The translations under genes were made by a program, and so were the position numbers. Below the pieces are notes generated by a model. That model did no database searches, was not told the origin of the DNA, and saw nothing but the letters and a program-made list of their open reading frames with translations. Positions 19,740-33,262 of a DNA stretch of 64,000 bases are shown here, piece by piece. Source of the stretch: Phenylobacterium sp. (GTDB lineage: Bacteria > Pseudomonadota > Alphaproteobacteria > Caulobacterales > Caulobacteraceae); assembly GCF_030646615.1 (NCBI RefSeq), contig NZ_JAUSLG010000058.1:1-64000 (forward strand). The letters are read 5' to 3'. The number at the start of each line of letters is the position of its first letter. The first letter of the stretch is position 1.

Positions 19740-19960
19740 TCAATCTCCCATGGGGTGACGACGTCACGCCCGCTTGTCTTCCGGCTCCAAGGCGCCCTGC
19801 GGACAGGAAACCATGAGCCCAAACGCGATCAACCCCCGTGGACGATCACGTCGACGGGGGGCCTCGCCGCCCTCGTCCCATATGGTGATGGGGGTCGTGG
19901 CGGGGGAGGGCGCTGACCGAGGTTGCGCCGGAAGGGCGCGCTTATGCGCCTGTGGATGGT

Positions 19961-20614
19961 TCAGGTCAAGATCGCGGGGGCCGGCCGGGCCCTGGGCAGG
20001 GCCGCCGCGGCCCGGGCCAGCTCGGTGATGCGGTCCCAGTCGCCGGCCGCCACGGCGTCCCGGGGCGCCACCCAGGAGCCGCCGATACAGGCCACATTGG
20101 GTTCTTTCAGATAGTCCGGCGCCTTGGCCGCATCAATGCCGCCCGTGGGGCAGAAGACCGCCTGGGGGAAGGGGCTGGCCAAGGCCTTCAGCAGGCTGAC
20201 CCCGCCCACCACGCTGGCCGGGAACAGCTTGAAGGCGGTGAAGCCATGGTCGAGGCCGGCCATCAGCTCAGTGGCCGTGGCGATCCCCGGCAGCAGGGGG
20301 ATCGGCCCCTCGATCCGCTCTCCGGCGATCAGGCCGGGGCTGACGGCGAAGCGGGCGCCGGCGTTGGCCACAGCCTGGCGGGCCGCCGCCGAGGTGACCG
20401 TGCCGGCCCCGACCACCGCATCCTCGACCTCGCCAGCGATGGCGCGGATGGCCTCAAGGGCCGCAGGGGTCCGCAGGGTGACCTCGAGGGCGAACAGGCC
20501 CCCCCGGGTCAGGGCGCGGGCCAGGGGGATGGCGTCGGCGGCGTCCTCGATGATCAGCACCGGCACCACCGGAGCCAGGGCCAGGATGTGGTCCACCGTC
20601 ATGGGCAGGGTCAT
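19961..20614 (-). CDS. eda: KDPG aldolase (2-dehydro-3-deoxy-6-phosphogluconate aldolase)
   Basis: 217 residues. VVPVLIIEDAADAIPLARAL at the start, LEVTLRTPAALEAI with the catalytic Glu (near residue 44), and GFTAFKLFPASVVGG with the Schiff-base lysine (near 134) are Eda signatures. It splits KDPG to pyruvate and glyceraldehyde 3-phosphate. It is the last gene of pgl-edd-glk-eda, its ATG overlapping the glk stop by ATGA. Confidence 0.93.
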   Translation of the reverse strand: MTLPMTVDHILALAPVVPVLIIEDAADAIPLARALTRGGLFALEVTLRTPAALEAIRAIAGEVEDAVVGAGTVTSAAARQAVANAGARFAVSPGLIAGERIEGPIPLLPGIATATELMAGLDHGFTAFKLFPASVVGGVSLLKALASPFPQAVFCPTGGIDAAKAPDYLKEPNVACIGGSWVAPRDAVAAGDWDRITELARAAAALPRARPAPAILT

Positions 20615-21584
20615 AGGCGCACGCCTTCCAGCTGGGCCAGCTCCCGGGCGCAGCCCACCAGGGCGGCATACGGGTGAGTGATCAGATAGGTGGGGATCTC
20701 GCGCACATAGTCGGCCAGCCGCCCCTTGGCCTCGAAACGGTCCCGGAAGCCGCCGGCCATCAGGCGCTCGCCCATGCGCGGGGCGATGCCGCCGCTGATA
20801 TAGACGCCGCCCCGGGCGCCGTGGGTCAGGGCCAGGTCCCCGGCCACCCCGCCGAGGATGGCGCAGAATCGGTCCAGCACCGCCCCGGCCACCGGGTCGC
20901 CGGCGTCGGCCGCCTCGACGACGGCGCGCTCATGGGCCAGTTCCGGCGTGTGGCCGGCCATGTCCTCCAGCGCCAGATAGAGATCGAAGAGGCCCTGGCC
21001 CGACAGGACCCGTTCCACCGACACCCGGCCATAGAGACCCATCAGCCGGCGCCACAGCTCGACCTCGACCTCGTCATGGGGGGCGAAGCCCGCATGGCCG
21101 CCCTCGGTGGCCACGGCGATGTCCACATGCTGGGAGCGCGCCACAGCCCCCACGCCAAAGCCCGTGCCGGCGCCCAGCACCACGATGGGGCAGGTGGCGG
21201 CCCCGCGCAGAACTGGGCCGATAGGGCGCAGGTCGGCGGACGCCAGCACCGGGGCGGCCATGGCCTGGGCGGCGAAGTCATTGATCAGCCGGATGGCGTC
21301 GAAACCGAAGCTGGCGATCAGGTCGGTCTCCGACACCCGCCAGTCGAGATTGGTGAATTCGATCTCGCCGTCCACCACGGGCCCGGCCACCGCCACGACG
21401 GCCTTGGCCGGGCGCTTCTTGCCGGCGGTCTCCTCGAGATACTCTGCGATGATCTCGTCCAGCGCCCCATAGTCGGCGCAGGCATAGACCTTGGTGTTGC
21501 GCAGATGGCCCTCGCCATCGACCAGGGAGAACCGCGCATTGGTGCCCCCCACATCCCCCACCAGGCCGGCATAGATCACGCCCA

Positions 21585-21585
<1 letters not shown>
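20611..21585 (-). CDS. glk: glucokinase
   Basis: 324 residues, the proteobacterial Glk family. [20 protein letters not shown] is the ATP phosphate-binding motif at residues 7-26, [11 protein letters not shown] contains the catalytic Asp (near 101), and [12 protein letters not shown] and [12 protein letters not shown] are further signatures. It phosphorylates glucose to glucose 6-phosphate at the entry of the Entner-Doudoroff route. Its ATG overlaps the edd stop (TGATG). Confidence 0.93.
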
Positions 21586-23405
<1,820 letters not shown>

Positions 23406-23416
23406 GACAGTTCCCT

Positions 23417-24100
23417 TCAGGGCGTCCAGAGAACCCGCACGGGAACCGTGCTCTGGGTCAAGAGCGCGCGGACCGGCAGATCGGCTCCGGCCTGGGCCCG
23501 CTCGACGACCCCGTGTTTCTCAGGACCGGCGATCAGGATGATGATGGCCTGTGATTGTAACAACGCCGCCAGGGTCAGGGTGATCCGTGGGCGGGGGGGA
23601 TCGCCGATCGCCTGGTCGAACCCCCGGCAGAACCGGCCGCCGCCCGGCGCCATGGCGGCTTCGAGGCCCGCGGCCCCGGGGATCAGCGAGGCCACATGGC
23701 CGTCCGGCCCCATGCCCAGCAGGGTCATGTCGAAGGGCGCCAGGGCGGCCACCTCGGCTTCGGCCAGATCGGCGGCGGCGGCGGCGCTCGGCGCCTCACG
23801 CATCAGGGGAACGAAGCGGGCGGCGGCCGTCTTTCCGGTCAGCAGCCGCGATCGCACCAGGCGCTCATTGGAGGCGGCATCGGTCACGGCCACGAACCGC
23901 TCGTCCGACAGGGTGACATCGACCAGGCCCCAGTCGAGCTCGGCCTTGGCCAGGCGATCATAGACCGCGCCCGGCGAGCGCCCGCCGGTGACCACCAGCC
24001 GGCCCCGACCCCGGGCGGCGATCCCGCCCGCCAGGGCCAAAACCGTCGCCTCTGCGGCGGCGTCCGCCAGGGTTTCAGGAGTGTCGAAGCGCTCGATCAT
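23417..24100 (-). CDS. pgl: 6-phosphogluconolactonase
   Basis: 227 residues from ATG 24100 ([18 protein letters not shown]), with a GAGGAGG ribosome binding site just upstream that decides this start over a longer frame to 24283. [19 protein letters not shown] and [22 protein letters not shown] and the glucosamine-deaminase-like [18 protein letters not shown] identify Pgl of the DevB type. It opens 6-phosphogluconolactone. It leads the operon; zwf, often found just upstream, is not here. Confidence 0.93.
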   Translation of the reverse strand: MIERFDTPETLADAAAEATVLALAGGIAARGRGRLVVTGGRSPGAVYDRLAKAELDWGLVDVTLSDERFVAVTDAASNERLVRSRLLTGKTAAARFVPLMREAPSAAAAADLAEAEVAALAPFDMTLLGMGPDGHVASLIPGAAGLEAAMAPGGGRFCRGFDQAIGDPPRPRITLTLAALLQSQAIIILIAGPEKHGVVERAQAGADLPVRALLTQSTVPVRVLWTP

Positions 24101-24160
24101 GCCTCCTCTTAATCCCTCCGGCGCGGGCTTGCAGCCCCGCGCGCCGGCATTGGGGAACTT

Positions 24161-24176
24161 TCGACAGGTCTGTCGA
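24161..24176. promoter_or_regulatory. palindromic operator candidate upstream of pgl-edd-glk-eda
   Basis: A perfect inverted repeat with 7-bp arms and a 2-base centre: TCGACAG-GT-CTGTCGA, in the 161-base gap between divergent pgl and the GT4 gene. Its symmetry and position fit a repressor site for sugar catabolism control. It does not match the HexR consensus known from gammaproteobacteria, and the protein that binds it is unknown. Confidence 0.5.
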
Positions 24177-24261
24177 CTTACCGACTCGGCACGGCGGTGG
24201 GCGCCGACGTGCGGCCGGGGACGTCCTGCCCGGGATTCTTCGCCCTTCAGGACACAATCCA

Positions 24262-25329
24262 ATGCGCATCGCACAGGTTTCACCCTTGTACGAAGCCGTG
24301 CCGCCCCGCTTCTACGGCGGGACGGAACGGGTGGTCGCCCATCTCACCGACGCCCTTGTGGATCTCGGGCACGAAGTGACCCTCTTCGCCAGCGCCGAGG
24401 CCCGCACCAAGGCCCGGCTGGTTTCGGTGCGCGATGAGGCCATCCGCCTCGACCCCGCGCCGCTGAAGTCCGATCTGGCCGCCCACATGAACGCCCTGGC
24501 CCAGGTGCGCGCCCAGGCCGACGACTTCGACCTGATCCACTTCCACACCGACATGATCCACTTCCCCTTCTTCGCCGACATGCCCGAGAAGACCCTGACC
24601 ACCCTGCACGGGCGGCTGGACATGAAGGACCTGCCGGCGGTCTACGCCCACTGGCGGCGCTATCCCCTGGTCTCGATCAGCGATCACCAGCGCCTGCCGA
24701 TCCCCGACGCCCATTGGGCCGGGACCGTGCATCACGGCATGGACGCGGGCCTCTACAGGTTCCACCCAGAGCCCGGCGGCTACCTGGCCTTTCTGGGCCG
24801 CATCTCGCCGGAGAAGCGCCCGGACCGGGCCATCGAGATCGCCATCGCCTCCGGCGTGCCCCTGCGGATCGCCGCCAAGATCGACCGGGCCGACCGGGAC
24901 TATTACGAGGGCAAGATCAGGCCGCTGATGGACCATCCCCTGGTGACCTATGTGGGCGAGATCGGCGACGCCGAGAAGTCGGGCTTCCTGGGTCGCGCCC
25001 GGGCCCTGCTGTTCCCCATCGACTGGCCCGAACCCTTCGGCCTGGTGATGATCGAGGCCATGGCCTGCGGCACGCCGGTGATCGCCTATGACTGCGGCTC
25101 GGTGCCTGAGGTGGTGGAGCCCGGCCTCACCGGCATGATCGTGCGCAACCAGGACCAGGCCGTGGCCGCCGTGGCCGAGGTGGCGAGCTATGACCGCGCC
25201 GCCATCCGCGCGCGGTTCGAAACCCGGTTCTCGGCCCACGCCATGGCCCGACGCTATATCGCCCTGCATGAGGCCCGAAGCCCGACCGCGGCGGCTCCGC
25301 CGGAACTGACCCTCGCCGTCAGCGCCTGA
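24262..25329 (+). CDS. GT4 family glycosyltransferase
   Basis: 355 residues, GT-B fold. The N-terminus MRIAQVSPLYEAVPPRFYGGTE and FDLIHFHTDMIHFP are acceptor-domain features; the C-terminal half has LGRISPEKRPDRAIEIA and the GT4 motif EPFGLVMIEAMACGTPVIAY (about 250-270) with the two catalytic-pocket glutamates. No signal peptide, so cytoplasmic. The sugar nucleotide is unknown. It is 7 bases before a debranching enzyme gene, so a role in alpha-glucan or trehalose-like sugar synthesis is inferred. Confidence 0.85.
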   Translation: MRIAQVSPLYEAVPPRFYGGTERVVAHLTDALVDLGHEVTLFASAEARTKARLVSVRDEAIRLDPAPLKSDLAAHMNALAQVRAQADDFDLIHFHTDMIHFPFFADMPEKTLTTLHGRLDMKDLPAVYAHWRRYPLVSISDHQRLPIPDAHWAGTVHHGMDAGLYRFHPEPGGYLAFLGRISPEKRPDRAIEIAIASGVPLRIAAKIDRADRDYYEGKIRPLMDHPLVTYVGEIGDAEKSGFLGRARALLFPIDWPEPFGLVMIEAMACGTPVIAYDCGSVPEVVEPGLTGMIVRNQDQAVAAVAEVASYDRAAIRARFETRFSAHAMARRYIALHEARSPTAAAPPELTLAVSA

Positions 25330-25336
25330 AGGCTTC

Positions 25337-27481
25337 ATGGACGATCTTGCGCCCGACACCCTCTCCGAAGCCGGCCAGACCGGCGAGGCCCGCTCCCCCA
25401 ACCGGCTCTTCGCCCTGAAGGACAAGGACACCTTCATCGTCGCCGACGCCTTTGGCGACATCACCGGCGAAGGGGACGGCCTGTTCCACAACGACACCCG
25501 CATCCTCTCGCGGTTCCGCATGTTGCTGGGGACGAGCCAGCCTTCCCTGCTGTCGGCGGCCATCGGTCAGGAGAATGTGTTCTTCACCTCCAATGGCGCC
25601 AACCAGGCCCTGCCCTATCCCGGCGGGCCGATGGGGCCGCCGGGCGTGCTGCATGTGGAGCGCCGCCGCTTCCTCTGGGACGAGCGGCTCTATGAGCGGG
25701 TGCGCATCGTCAATTACAGCCGCGACGTGGTCCTGGCGCCCCTGACCCTGGAATACGGCGCCGACTTCCGCGACATGTTCGAGGTCCGCGGCGCCAAGCG
25801 CCCGAGGCGGGGCGTGACCCTGCCCCCGGAGTGCGACGGGCGCTCGGTGCGCTTCCGCTATGAGGGCCTGGACTATGTGGAGCGGGCCAGCGTGGTGGCC
25901 TTTTCCGACGCCCCCTGGCGCATCAGCCCGCAGAAGGCGGACTTCATGTGCAGCCTCAATCCCGAGAGCCATTTCGAGCTCTATATCGAGGTCGGCGCCC
26001 ATGCGGGCCTGACCCCGAGCCGCGAGCGGTTCGAGGCCGCGGCCACCCGCGCCCGCTGGGACATGCGCCGACGGCGCCGACACGGGGCGCGACTGCGCAG
26101 TTCCGGGCGGCTGTTCAACGAGTGGCTGGCCCGCTCGCGCTCGGACATCGCGCTCCTGACCACAAGGCTGGAGACCGGCCCCTATCCCTATGCGGGCATC
26201 CCCTGGTTCTCCACGGCCTTTGGCCGGGACGCCATCATCACCTGCCTCCAGCTGCTGTGGTTCGAGCCCAGCCTCGCCAAGGGGGTGCTGACCTATCTGG
26301 CCGCCCACCAGGCCGAGGAGGTGTCCAGCTTCCGCGACGCCGCGCCGGGGAAGATCATGCACGAGACCCGCAAGGGCGAGATGCCCGCGGTGGGCGAGGT
26401 GCCCTTCGCCCGTTATTATGGCGGGGTCGACACCACGCCTCTGTTCATCGTCCTGGCCGGCGCCTATGCCGAGCGCACCGGCGACTATGAGCTGATCGAC
26501 GCCCTGTGGCCGGCGCTCAAGCGCGCCACCGCCTGGATCGAGCGGTTCGGCGATTCCACCGGCGATGGCCTGATCGACTATGCCCGCGGCGAGGACTCAG
26601 GCCTGTCGAACCAGGGCTGGAAGGACAGCGAGGACTCCGTCTTCCATGCCGATGGACGGTTTCCCAAGGGACCGATCGCCCTGGTGGAGGTTCAGGGCTA
26701 CGCCTATGGCGCCTTCCGGACCATGGCCGACTTCGCCCAGCGGCGGGGCGACATGGAGTCCGCCCACCACTGGCGCGGCCGGGCCGAGCATCTGCGCGAC
26801 GCCGTGGAGCAGCGGTTCTGGATGCCCGACAAGGGCTTCTACGGCATGGCCATCGATGGGGACGGCGAGCTCTGCACGGTCCTGGGCTCGAACCCCGGCC
26901 ACCTGCTGTTCGTCGGCCTGCCGGCGCCGGAGCGGGGCAAGGCGGTGGCCGAGCGGCTGCTGTCAGGCGCCTTCTCCACCGGCTGGGGCCTGCGGACCCT
27001 GGCGGCCGGCGAGGCCCGGTTCAATCCCATGTCCTATCACAACGGCTCGGTCTGGCCCCACGACACGGCGCTGTGCGTCCAGGGCATCGCCAACTACGGC
27101 GAGCGCGAGGGGGTGGTGCTGATGATGTCCCACCTGTTCGAGACCGCCGCCCATTTCGAAATGCGCCTGCCCGAGTTGTTCTGCGGCTTCCGCCGGGCGG
27201 CCGGCGAGCCGCCGGTGGCCTATCCCGTCGCCTGCCTGCCCCAGGCCTGGGCGGCCGGCGCGGTGTTCATGATGCTGCAGGCCTGCCTGGGCCTGAAGAT
27301 CAAGGGCGCCGAGCGGCGGGTGGAGATCCACGACCCGCGCCTGCCCATCGGCATCGACCGCCTGTGGGTCGAGGACCTGCGGGTCGGGCCGCACCGGATC
27401 AGCCTCGGCTTCGAGGATGTGGACGGCCAGATCAAGGTCCGCTTCACCCCCGTCGAAGGGGTCCAGGTGGTGGTCAGCTAG
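25337..27481 (+). CDS. amylo-alpha-1,6-glucosidase (bacterial glycogen debranching enzyme)
   Basis: 714 residues. The N-terminal 215 residues match the GDE N-terminal bis domain (NRLFALKDKDTFIVADAFGDI, then LFHNDTRILSRFRML), and the rest is the (alpha/alpha)6 GDE C-terminal domain, with GIPWFSTAFGRDAIITCLQ, GLSNQGWKDSEDSVFHADG and NPMSYHNGSVWPHDTA as family motifs. It hydrolyses alpha-1,6 linkages in glycogen-like glucans in the cytoplasm. It follows the GT4 gene by 7 bases and is presumably co-transcribed. The substrate has not been shown by sequence. Confidence 0.88.
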   Translation: MDDLAPDTLSEAGQTGEARSPNRLFALKDKDTFIVADAFGDITGEGDGLFHNDTRILSRFRMLLGTSQPSLLSAAIGQENVFFTSNGANQALPYPGGPMGPPGVLHVERRRFLWDERLYERVRIVNYSRDVVLAPLTLEYGADFRDMFEVRGAKRPRRGVTLPPECDGRSVRFRYEGLDYVERASVVAFSDAPWRISPQKADFMCSLNPESHFELYIEVGAHAGLTPSRERFEAAATRARWDMRRRRRHGARLRSSGRLFNEWLARSRSDIALLTTRLETGPYPYAGIPWFSTAFGRDAIITCLQLLWFEPSLAKGVLTYLAAHQAEEVSSFRDAAPGKIMHETRKGEMPAVGEVPFARYYGGVDTTPLFIVLAGAYAERTGDYELIDALWPALKRATAWIERFGDSTGDGLIDYARGEDSGLSNQGWKDSEDSVFHADGRFPKGPIALVEVQGYAYGAFRTMADFAQRRGDMESAHHWRGRAEHLRDAVEQRFWMPDKGFYGMAIDGDGELCTVLGSNPGHLLFVGLPAPERGKAVAERLLSGAFSTGWGLRTLAAGEARFNPMSYHNGSVWPHDTALCVQGIANYGEREGVVLMMSHLFETAAHFEMRLPELFCGFRRAAGEPPVAYPVACLPQAWAAGAVFMMLQACLGLKIKGAERRVEIHDPRLPIGIDRLWVEDLRVGPHRISLGFEDVDGQIKVRFTPVEGVQVVVS

Positions 27482-27500
27482 AGCGCCCTGACTTGCTCGG

Positions 27501-28919
<1,419 letters not shown>

Positions 28920-29061
28920 GGGGTCCCCGTTTGGAAGTGCGGCCGCACCGGGCCAAGATGGCGGCGAGTCACTTGGCGCGTCACAGCTTAGCAAACAGGG
29001 CTAAGACGCCGTCGAGAAAAAGGACGCGACACATGCGACACAACCGCGAGGCGCCTAAGCT

Positions 29062-30858
29062 GTGATCCAGACCCTGGACCTGTTCCCCATCGGCAACTGC
29101 GCGGCCAGCGGCCTTATCGACCGGCAAGGCCGCATTGTCTGGGGTTGCGTGCCCCGGGTGGACGGCGACCCCTTCTTCTCGGCCCTGCTCAGCGACCGCG
29201 ATCCCGCCGACCGGGATGTCCACGGCCTGTGGGCCATCGAGGCCGAGGACCACGCCAGCACCCGCCAGGCCTATCTGCGCAACACGCCGATCGTGCGCAC
29301 CGAGGTCACCAACAAGCACGGGGACAGTTTCGAGATCCTCGACTTCTGTCCGCGCTATCGCCAGTTCGGCCGGGTCTATCGGCCGACCGCCTATATCCGC
29401 CTGGTCCGGCCCATCACCGGCGCGCCGCGCATCCGCATCCGCCTGCGCCCGACGGTGAACTGGGGCGAGGCGCCGGCCAGGCAGACCACCGGCTCCAACC
29501 ACATCCGCTATGTGGGCGGGCCGACCACCATGCGCCTGACCACCAACACCTCGGTCAGCCACATCACCGAGGAGCGCGTCTTCCGGCTGGAAGAGCCGAT
29601 CGCCATGTTCCTCGGCCCCGATGAGGGGTTCGACGCCGACGTGATGGCCACCACCTCGCGGATGCTGAACGAGACCACCGACTACTGGCGCAGCTGGGTG
29701 CGGACCCTGTCGGTGCCGCTGGAATGGCAGGAGGCGGTGATCCGCTCGGCCATCACGCTCAAGCTCTGCGCCTATGAGGAGACCGGCGCCATCGTCGCGG
29801 CGCTGACCACCTCTATCCCCGAACATGCGGAGTCCGGGCGCAACTGGGACTATCGCTACTGCTGGCTGCGAGACGCCTATTATGTGGTCCAGGCCCTGAC
29901 CAGGCTGGGCGCCGCCGACATGCTGGAGAACTACCTCTCCTATCTGCGCAACCTGGTGGACACTGAGGGCGGCGGCCATGTGCAGCCGGTCTATGGGGTG
30001 GGGCTGGAGCCTGGCCTGATCGAGCGGTTCGCCGACGCCCTGCCCGGCTATCGCGGCATGGGGCCGGTGCGGATCGGCAACCAGGCCCACGAGCATCTGC
30101 AGCACGACGTCTATGGCCAGATTATCCTGTCGACGGTGCAGGCCTTCTTCGACGAGCGCCTGCTGCGGCCGGCCACGGTGGAGGATTTCCGCGACCTCGA
30201 GCCGGTGGGCGAGCGGGCCTATGAGATGTACGCCACGCCGGACGCCAGCCTGTGGGAGTTCCGCGGGCGCGAGGCGATCCACACCTATTCGGCGGTGATG
30301 TGCTGGGCCGCCTGCGACCGGCTCGGCAATGCGGCCGTCCAGCTCGGCCTGCTGGAGCGGGCCAAGTACTGGAACGCCCGGGCCGACGAGATGCGCGGCG
30401 TGATCGAGGCGCGCGCCTACAACCCGGCGCTCGGCCGCTTCGCCGCCACCTTCGACGGGGACGAACTGGACGCCAGCCTGCTGCAGCTGGTGGACGTGCG
30501 CTTCGTGCCCCCTGGAGATCCGCGGATGGCCGCCACCATCGAGGCGGTGGAGAAGGGCCTGCGGCGCGGCCCCTACATGCTGCGCTACGCCCTGCCCGAC
30601 GACTTCGGCGAGCCCAAGACCGCCTTCAACATCTGCACCTTCTGGCTGATCGAGGCCCTCTATCTCAGCGGCCGGGCCGACGAGGCCCGCGAGCTGTTCG
30701 AGGAGATGCTGACCAGGCGGACGGCGGCGGGCCTGCTGTCGGAGGACATCTCCTTCGACGGCAATGAGCTGTGGGGCAACTATCCGCAGACCTATTCCCT
30801 GGTCGGGCTGATCAACTGCGCGGCGCTGCTCTCCAAGCCGTGGGCGGCGGTGCGCTAG
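29062..30858 (+). CDS. GH15 family glycoside hydrolase (glucoamylase-like)
   Basis: 598 residues from a GTG start. The N-terminus MIQTLDLFPIGNCAASGLIDRQGRIVWG is the family's beta-sandwich part; SGRNWDYRYCWLRDAYYVV (about residues 258-275) and LLSEDISFDGNELWGNYPQTYSLVG near the C-terminus belong to the (alpha/alpha)6 barrel. It likely removes terminal glucose from alpha-glucans or trehalose-like sugars. No signal peptide, so cytoplasmic. With GT4 and GDE on the other side of pyk it makes a possible glucan cycle. It diverges from pyk; 142 bases lie between. Confidence 0.88.
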   Translation: MIQTLDLFPIGNCAASGLIDRQGRIVWGCVPRVDGDPFFSALLSDRDPADRDVHGLWAIEAEDHASTRQAYLRNTPIVRTEVTNKHGDSFEILDFCPRYRQFGRVYRPTAYIRLVRPITGAPRIRIRLRPTVNWGEAPARQTTGSNHIRYVGGPTTMRLTTNTSVSHITEERVFRLEEPIAMFLGPDEGFDADVMATTSRMLNETTDYWRSWVRTLSVPLEWQEAVIRSAITLKLCAYEETGAIVAALTTSIPEHAESGRNWDYRYCWLRDAYYVVQALTRLGAADMLENYLSYLRNLVDTEGGGHVQPVYGVGLEPGLIERFADALPGYRGMGPVRIGNQAHEHLQHDVYGQIILSTVQAFFDERLLRPATVEDFRDLEPVGERAYEMYATPDASLWEFRGREAIHTYSAVMCWAACDRLGNAAVQLGLLERAKYWNARADEMRGVIEARAYNPALGRFAATFDGDELDASLLQLVDVRFVPPGDPRMAATIEAVEKGLRRGPYMLRYALPDDFGEPKTAFNICTFWLIEALYLSGRADEARELFEEMLTRRTAAGLLSEDISFDGNELWGNYPQTYSLVGLINCAALLSKPWAAVR

Positions 30859-30859
30859 A

Positions 30860-30905
30860 AGCGCGTTCCGATAAGTGGGAACCGGTTATCGGATCGAAAC
30901 GCGCG
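30860..30905. repeat. dispersed 45-bp palindromic repeat, family B copy 1
   Basis: An imperfect palindrome with GCGCGTTCCGATAAGTGGGA on one side, a GGTTATCGGATCG middle and GCGCGC at the end, just after the GH15 stop. A second copy in the opposite orientation is at 55668-55714. The core (GATAAGTGGGAACCGGTT) resembles a repeat widely scattered in alphaproteobacterial genomes; the role is unknown. Confidence 0.75.
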
Positions 30906-30915
30906 CCCGCGAAAA

Positions 30916-30940
30916 GAACTAGATCACACCCGTGATCTAG
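30916..30940 (-). terminator. Rho-independent terminator of dapB-amidase operon
   Basis: A perfect 9-bp stem, CTAGATCAC (30919-30927) with GTGATCTAG (30932-30940), closed by a 4-base loop. On the minus strand it is followed by TTCTTTT, and it overlaps the amidase stop codon. It ends the amidase transcript. Confidence 0.75.
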
Positions 30941-32388
30941 ACTTTCAGCTCCGGGGCGGTGAAGCCGCGCACATTCTCGTCGATGGCCTGGGCCAGCGAC
31001 AGGAGCCTCCCGTCGCCGCCATGCGGTCCGATCAGCTGCGCGCCCACCGGCAGGCCATCGGCTGAAAAGCCGGCCGGCAGGGTGGTGGCCGGCAGCAGGC
31101 AGGCGGTCGCCAGGCCGATCCAGCCCAGCAGGGTCACATAGGGCGCGCTCGTCCCGTCCGACAGCTTCAGCGCCCGGGACGGGAACGAGCCTTGGTTGTG
31201 CGCAAACGCCGTAACCGGGGCGACCGGCGCTAGGATGGCGTCATAGGCGTCGAACACCCCCTCCATCTCCCGGCGCAGACGGGCGCGGATGGCGTCGGCG
31301 GCCAGCCATTCCCGGTGGCGGGCGGTATAGGCGAGCGCCGTGGCCGCCCAGGAGAAGGGGCCGGCGCCGCGGGCCCGGGCGATCTTCGCCGCCGGGCGCA
31401 TCCACTCCATCCTGCGCAGGTCCTTCTCGCGCATGTCACCGCCGATGATGGCGCCCAGCAGCACCATATAGGCGTCCAGCAGGGTGGCCACGTCCACCGG
31501 CGGGGAGACGAACTCAATGGTGGCGCCCGCCGCCGACAGCTCGCCGGCGAAGGCCTCGATCACCGCCCTGACCTGCGGGTCCAGCGGCAGGCCCGGCGCC
31601 TCGACCCAGACCCCGATGCGGGCCTTGGCCAGATCGGCGGGCGCCGCCTTGGGCGAGACCCCGCCATCGCAGATCACCGACAGCAGCAGCCGCAGGTCCC
31701 GGGCCGAACGGGCCATGGGGCCGATGACGTTCAGGTCCGGCTCCTGCCAGGAGCCCGGCGAGGGCGGCACATGGCCGTGCTGGGGGACGAGGCCCCAGGT
31801 GGGCTTGTGCGAAAACACCCCGCAGAAATGGGCCGGGATGCGCAGGGAGCCGCCGATGTCCGAGCCGATCTCCAGGGCCGTGACGCCGCTGGCCAGCGCC
31901 GCGGCCGCCCCGCCCGACGAGCCGCCCGGCGTGCGGGCGATGTCCCAGGGATTGTTGGTGGTCCCATAGAGGCCGTTGAAGCTCTGCCAGTCCCCGGCCA
32001 TCACCGGTACATTGGTCTTGCCCCAGATCACCGCCCCGGCCTTGCGGGCCAGCGCGCTCACCGTGGCGTCCTCGGCCTGGCGGCGGCGATGGATCTCCAG
32101 CCCGGCCGAGGCCGGCATGCCGCTGACGTCCAGGGTGTCCTTGATGGTCATGGGCAGGCCAGCCAGCGGCCCCAGGGCCCCGTCCCGGGCGCGGATGTCA
32201 TCGATGGCCCTCGCCCGCTCCAGGGCGCGCTCCAGGTCGGCGGCGACCACGGCGTTCAGCCGGTGGTGGGTCTGTTCGTGACGGGCCAGAGCCAGCTTCA
32301 GGAGCTCGACCGCGCTGATCCGGCCGGCGCCCAGCAGGGCCAGCTGGCCGCTGGCGTCCAGGGCCAGGACGTCGAGGTCGGGGTTCAC
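30937..32388 (-). CDS. amidase-signature family enzyme
   Basis: 483 residues, standard for the amidase signature family. The Ser-cisSer-Lys triad is visible: Lys83 in [12 protein letters not shown], the GGSSGG motif (155-160) and Ser181 in [11 protein letters not shown]. The substrate cannot be told; members hydrolyse many amides, and the protein does not look like GatA, which usually lies with gatB and gatC. Its ATG overlaps the dapB stop by ATGA, so it is co-translated with dapB. Confidence 0.85.
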   Translation of the reverse strand: MNPDLDVLALDASGQLALLGAGRISAVELLKLALARHEQTHHRLNAVVAADLERALERARAIDDIRARDGALGPLAGLPMTIKDTLDVSGMPASAGLEIHRRRQAEDATVSALARKAGAVIWGKTNVPVMAGDWQSFNGLYGTTNNPWDIARTPGGSSGGAAAALASGVTALEIGSDIGGSLRIPAHFCGVFSHKPTWGLVPQHGHVPPSPGSWQEPDLNVIGPMARSARDLRLLLSVICDGGVSPKAAPADLAKARIGVWVEAPGLPLDPQVRAVIEAFAGELSAAGATIEFVSPPVDVATLLDAYMVLLGAIIGGDMREKDLRRMEWMRPAAKIARARGAGPFSWAATALAYTARHREWLAADAIRARLRREMEGVFDAYDAILAPVAPVTAFAHNQGSFPSRALKLSDGTSAPYVTLLGWIGLATACLLPATTLPAGFSADGLPVGAQLIGPHGGDGRLLSLAQAIDENVRGFTAPELKV

Positions 32389-33167
32389 GCGTGCGCCTTC
32401 TTCAGGCCCAGCACATCCTGCATGTCATAGGCGCCCGGCGGCTGGCGCACCGCCCAGAGGCCGGCCTCCACCGCGCCACGGGCGAACAGGCTGCGGTCCC
32501 GGGCCGAGTGGGACAGGGTCAGGATCTCGTCCTCGGCGGCGAAGACCACCGAATGCTCGCCGATGATCCCGCCGCCGCGCATCACCGAATAGCCGATCTC
32601 GCCCTCTGGCCGCGCCCCCGTAATCCCGTCCCTAGCCGCCCGCGCCACCGTCTCCAGCGCCACCCCGCGCCCGTCGGCGGCGGCCTGGGCCAGCATGATC
32701 GCCGTGCCCGACGGCGCATCGACCTTGCGCCGGTGGTGGGCCTCGAAGACCTCGATGTCGTAGTCGGCCGCCGCCAGGGCCTGGGCCGCCTGGGCCACCA
32801 GGCCCAGCAGCATGTTGACGCCCAAGGAAAAGTTGCCGGCCCGCACGATGGGAATGGCCCCCGCCGCCTTGTCGATCGCCGCGATCTGGTGGGCGTCAAA
32901 CCCGGTGGAGCCGATCACCAGGGCCATGCCCCCTTGGGCGGCGCACACCTGGGCCAGCTCGACCGAGGCCTTGGGGGTGGAGAAGTCGATCACCACCTGC
33001 GCCGCAGCAAGCGCGCTGGCCCGATCCACCAGCCGCGGATCCTCCGCGCCCGGCCGGTCGAAACAGGCGAACAGGTCAGCGTCCCCGCGCCCCTCCACCA
33101 CGGCGGCCACAGCCTGCCCCATACGCCCCAGGGCGCCCGCGACGGCGATACGAACAGGTGCGGTCAG
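32385..33167 (-). CDS. dapB: 4-hydroxy-tetrahydrodipicolinate reductase
   Basis: 260 residues from a CTG start at 33167. The N-terminus [17 protein letters not shown] carries the NAD(P)H motif GxxGRMG; an ATG start at 33122 would cut it in half. No ATG, GTG or TTG lies in frame upstream, and GGAGAG sits 6 bases before the [20 protein letters not shown] (near residue 150) holds the catalytic histidine and lysine of DapB. The enzyme reduces HTPA towards lysine and diaminopimelate. The gene leads the dapB-amidase operon. Confidence 0.88.
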   Translation of the reverse strand: MTAPVRIAVAGALGRMGQAVAAVVEGRGDADLFACFDRPGAEDPRLVDRASALAAAQVVIDFSTPKASVELAQVCAAQGGMALVIGSTGFDAHQIAAIDKAAGAIPIVRAGNFSLGVNMLLGLVAQAAQALAAADYDIEVFEAHHRRKVDAPSGTAIMLAQAAADGRGVALETVARAARDGITGARPEGEIGYSVMRGGGIIGEHSVVFAAEDEILTLSHSARDRSLFARGAVEAGLWAVRQPPGAYDMQDVLGLKKAHA

Positions 33168-33240
33168 GGCGATCTCTCCGGGGCTTGGCGGCGCAGGGGA
33201 GCGAATGTCGCGCCTGGGCGCCCGCGGTCAAGGGCGGAGA
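33141..33240. repeat. direct repeat, copy 1 (covers the dapB start region)
   Basis: About 100 bases that align without gaps to 33661-33760, exactly 520 bases away. About four fifths of the positions match, with runs of 10 perfect bases at 33201-33210 and 33221-33230. It contains the dapB ribosome binding site, its CTG start and the first codons. Confidence 0.8.
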
Positions 33241-33262
33241 GGGTCCCCAACCGGAAAGAGGA

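Noticed and set aside
33120..33122. ATG at 33122 as the dapB start
   Set aside because: It falls inside the GxxGRMG NAD(P)H motif and would remove the first strand of the Rossmann fold.
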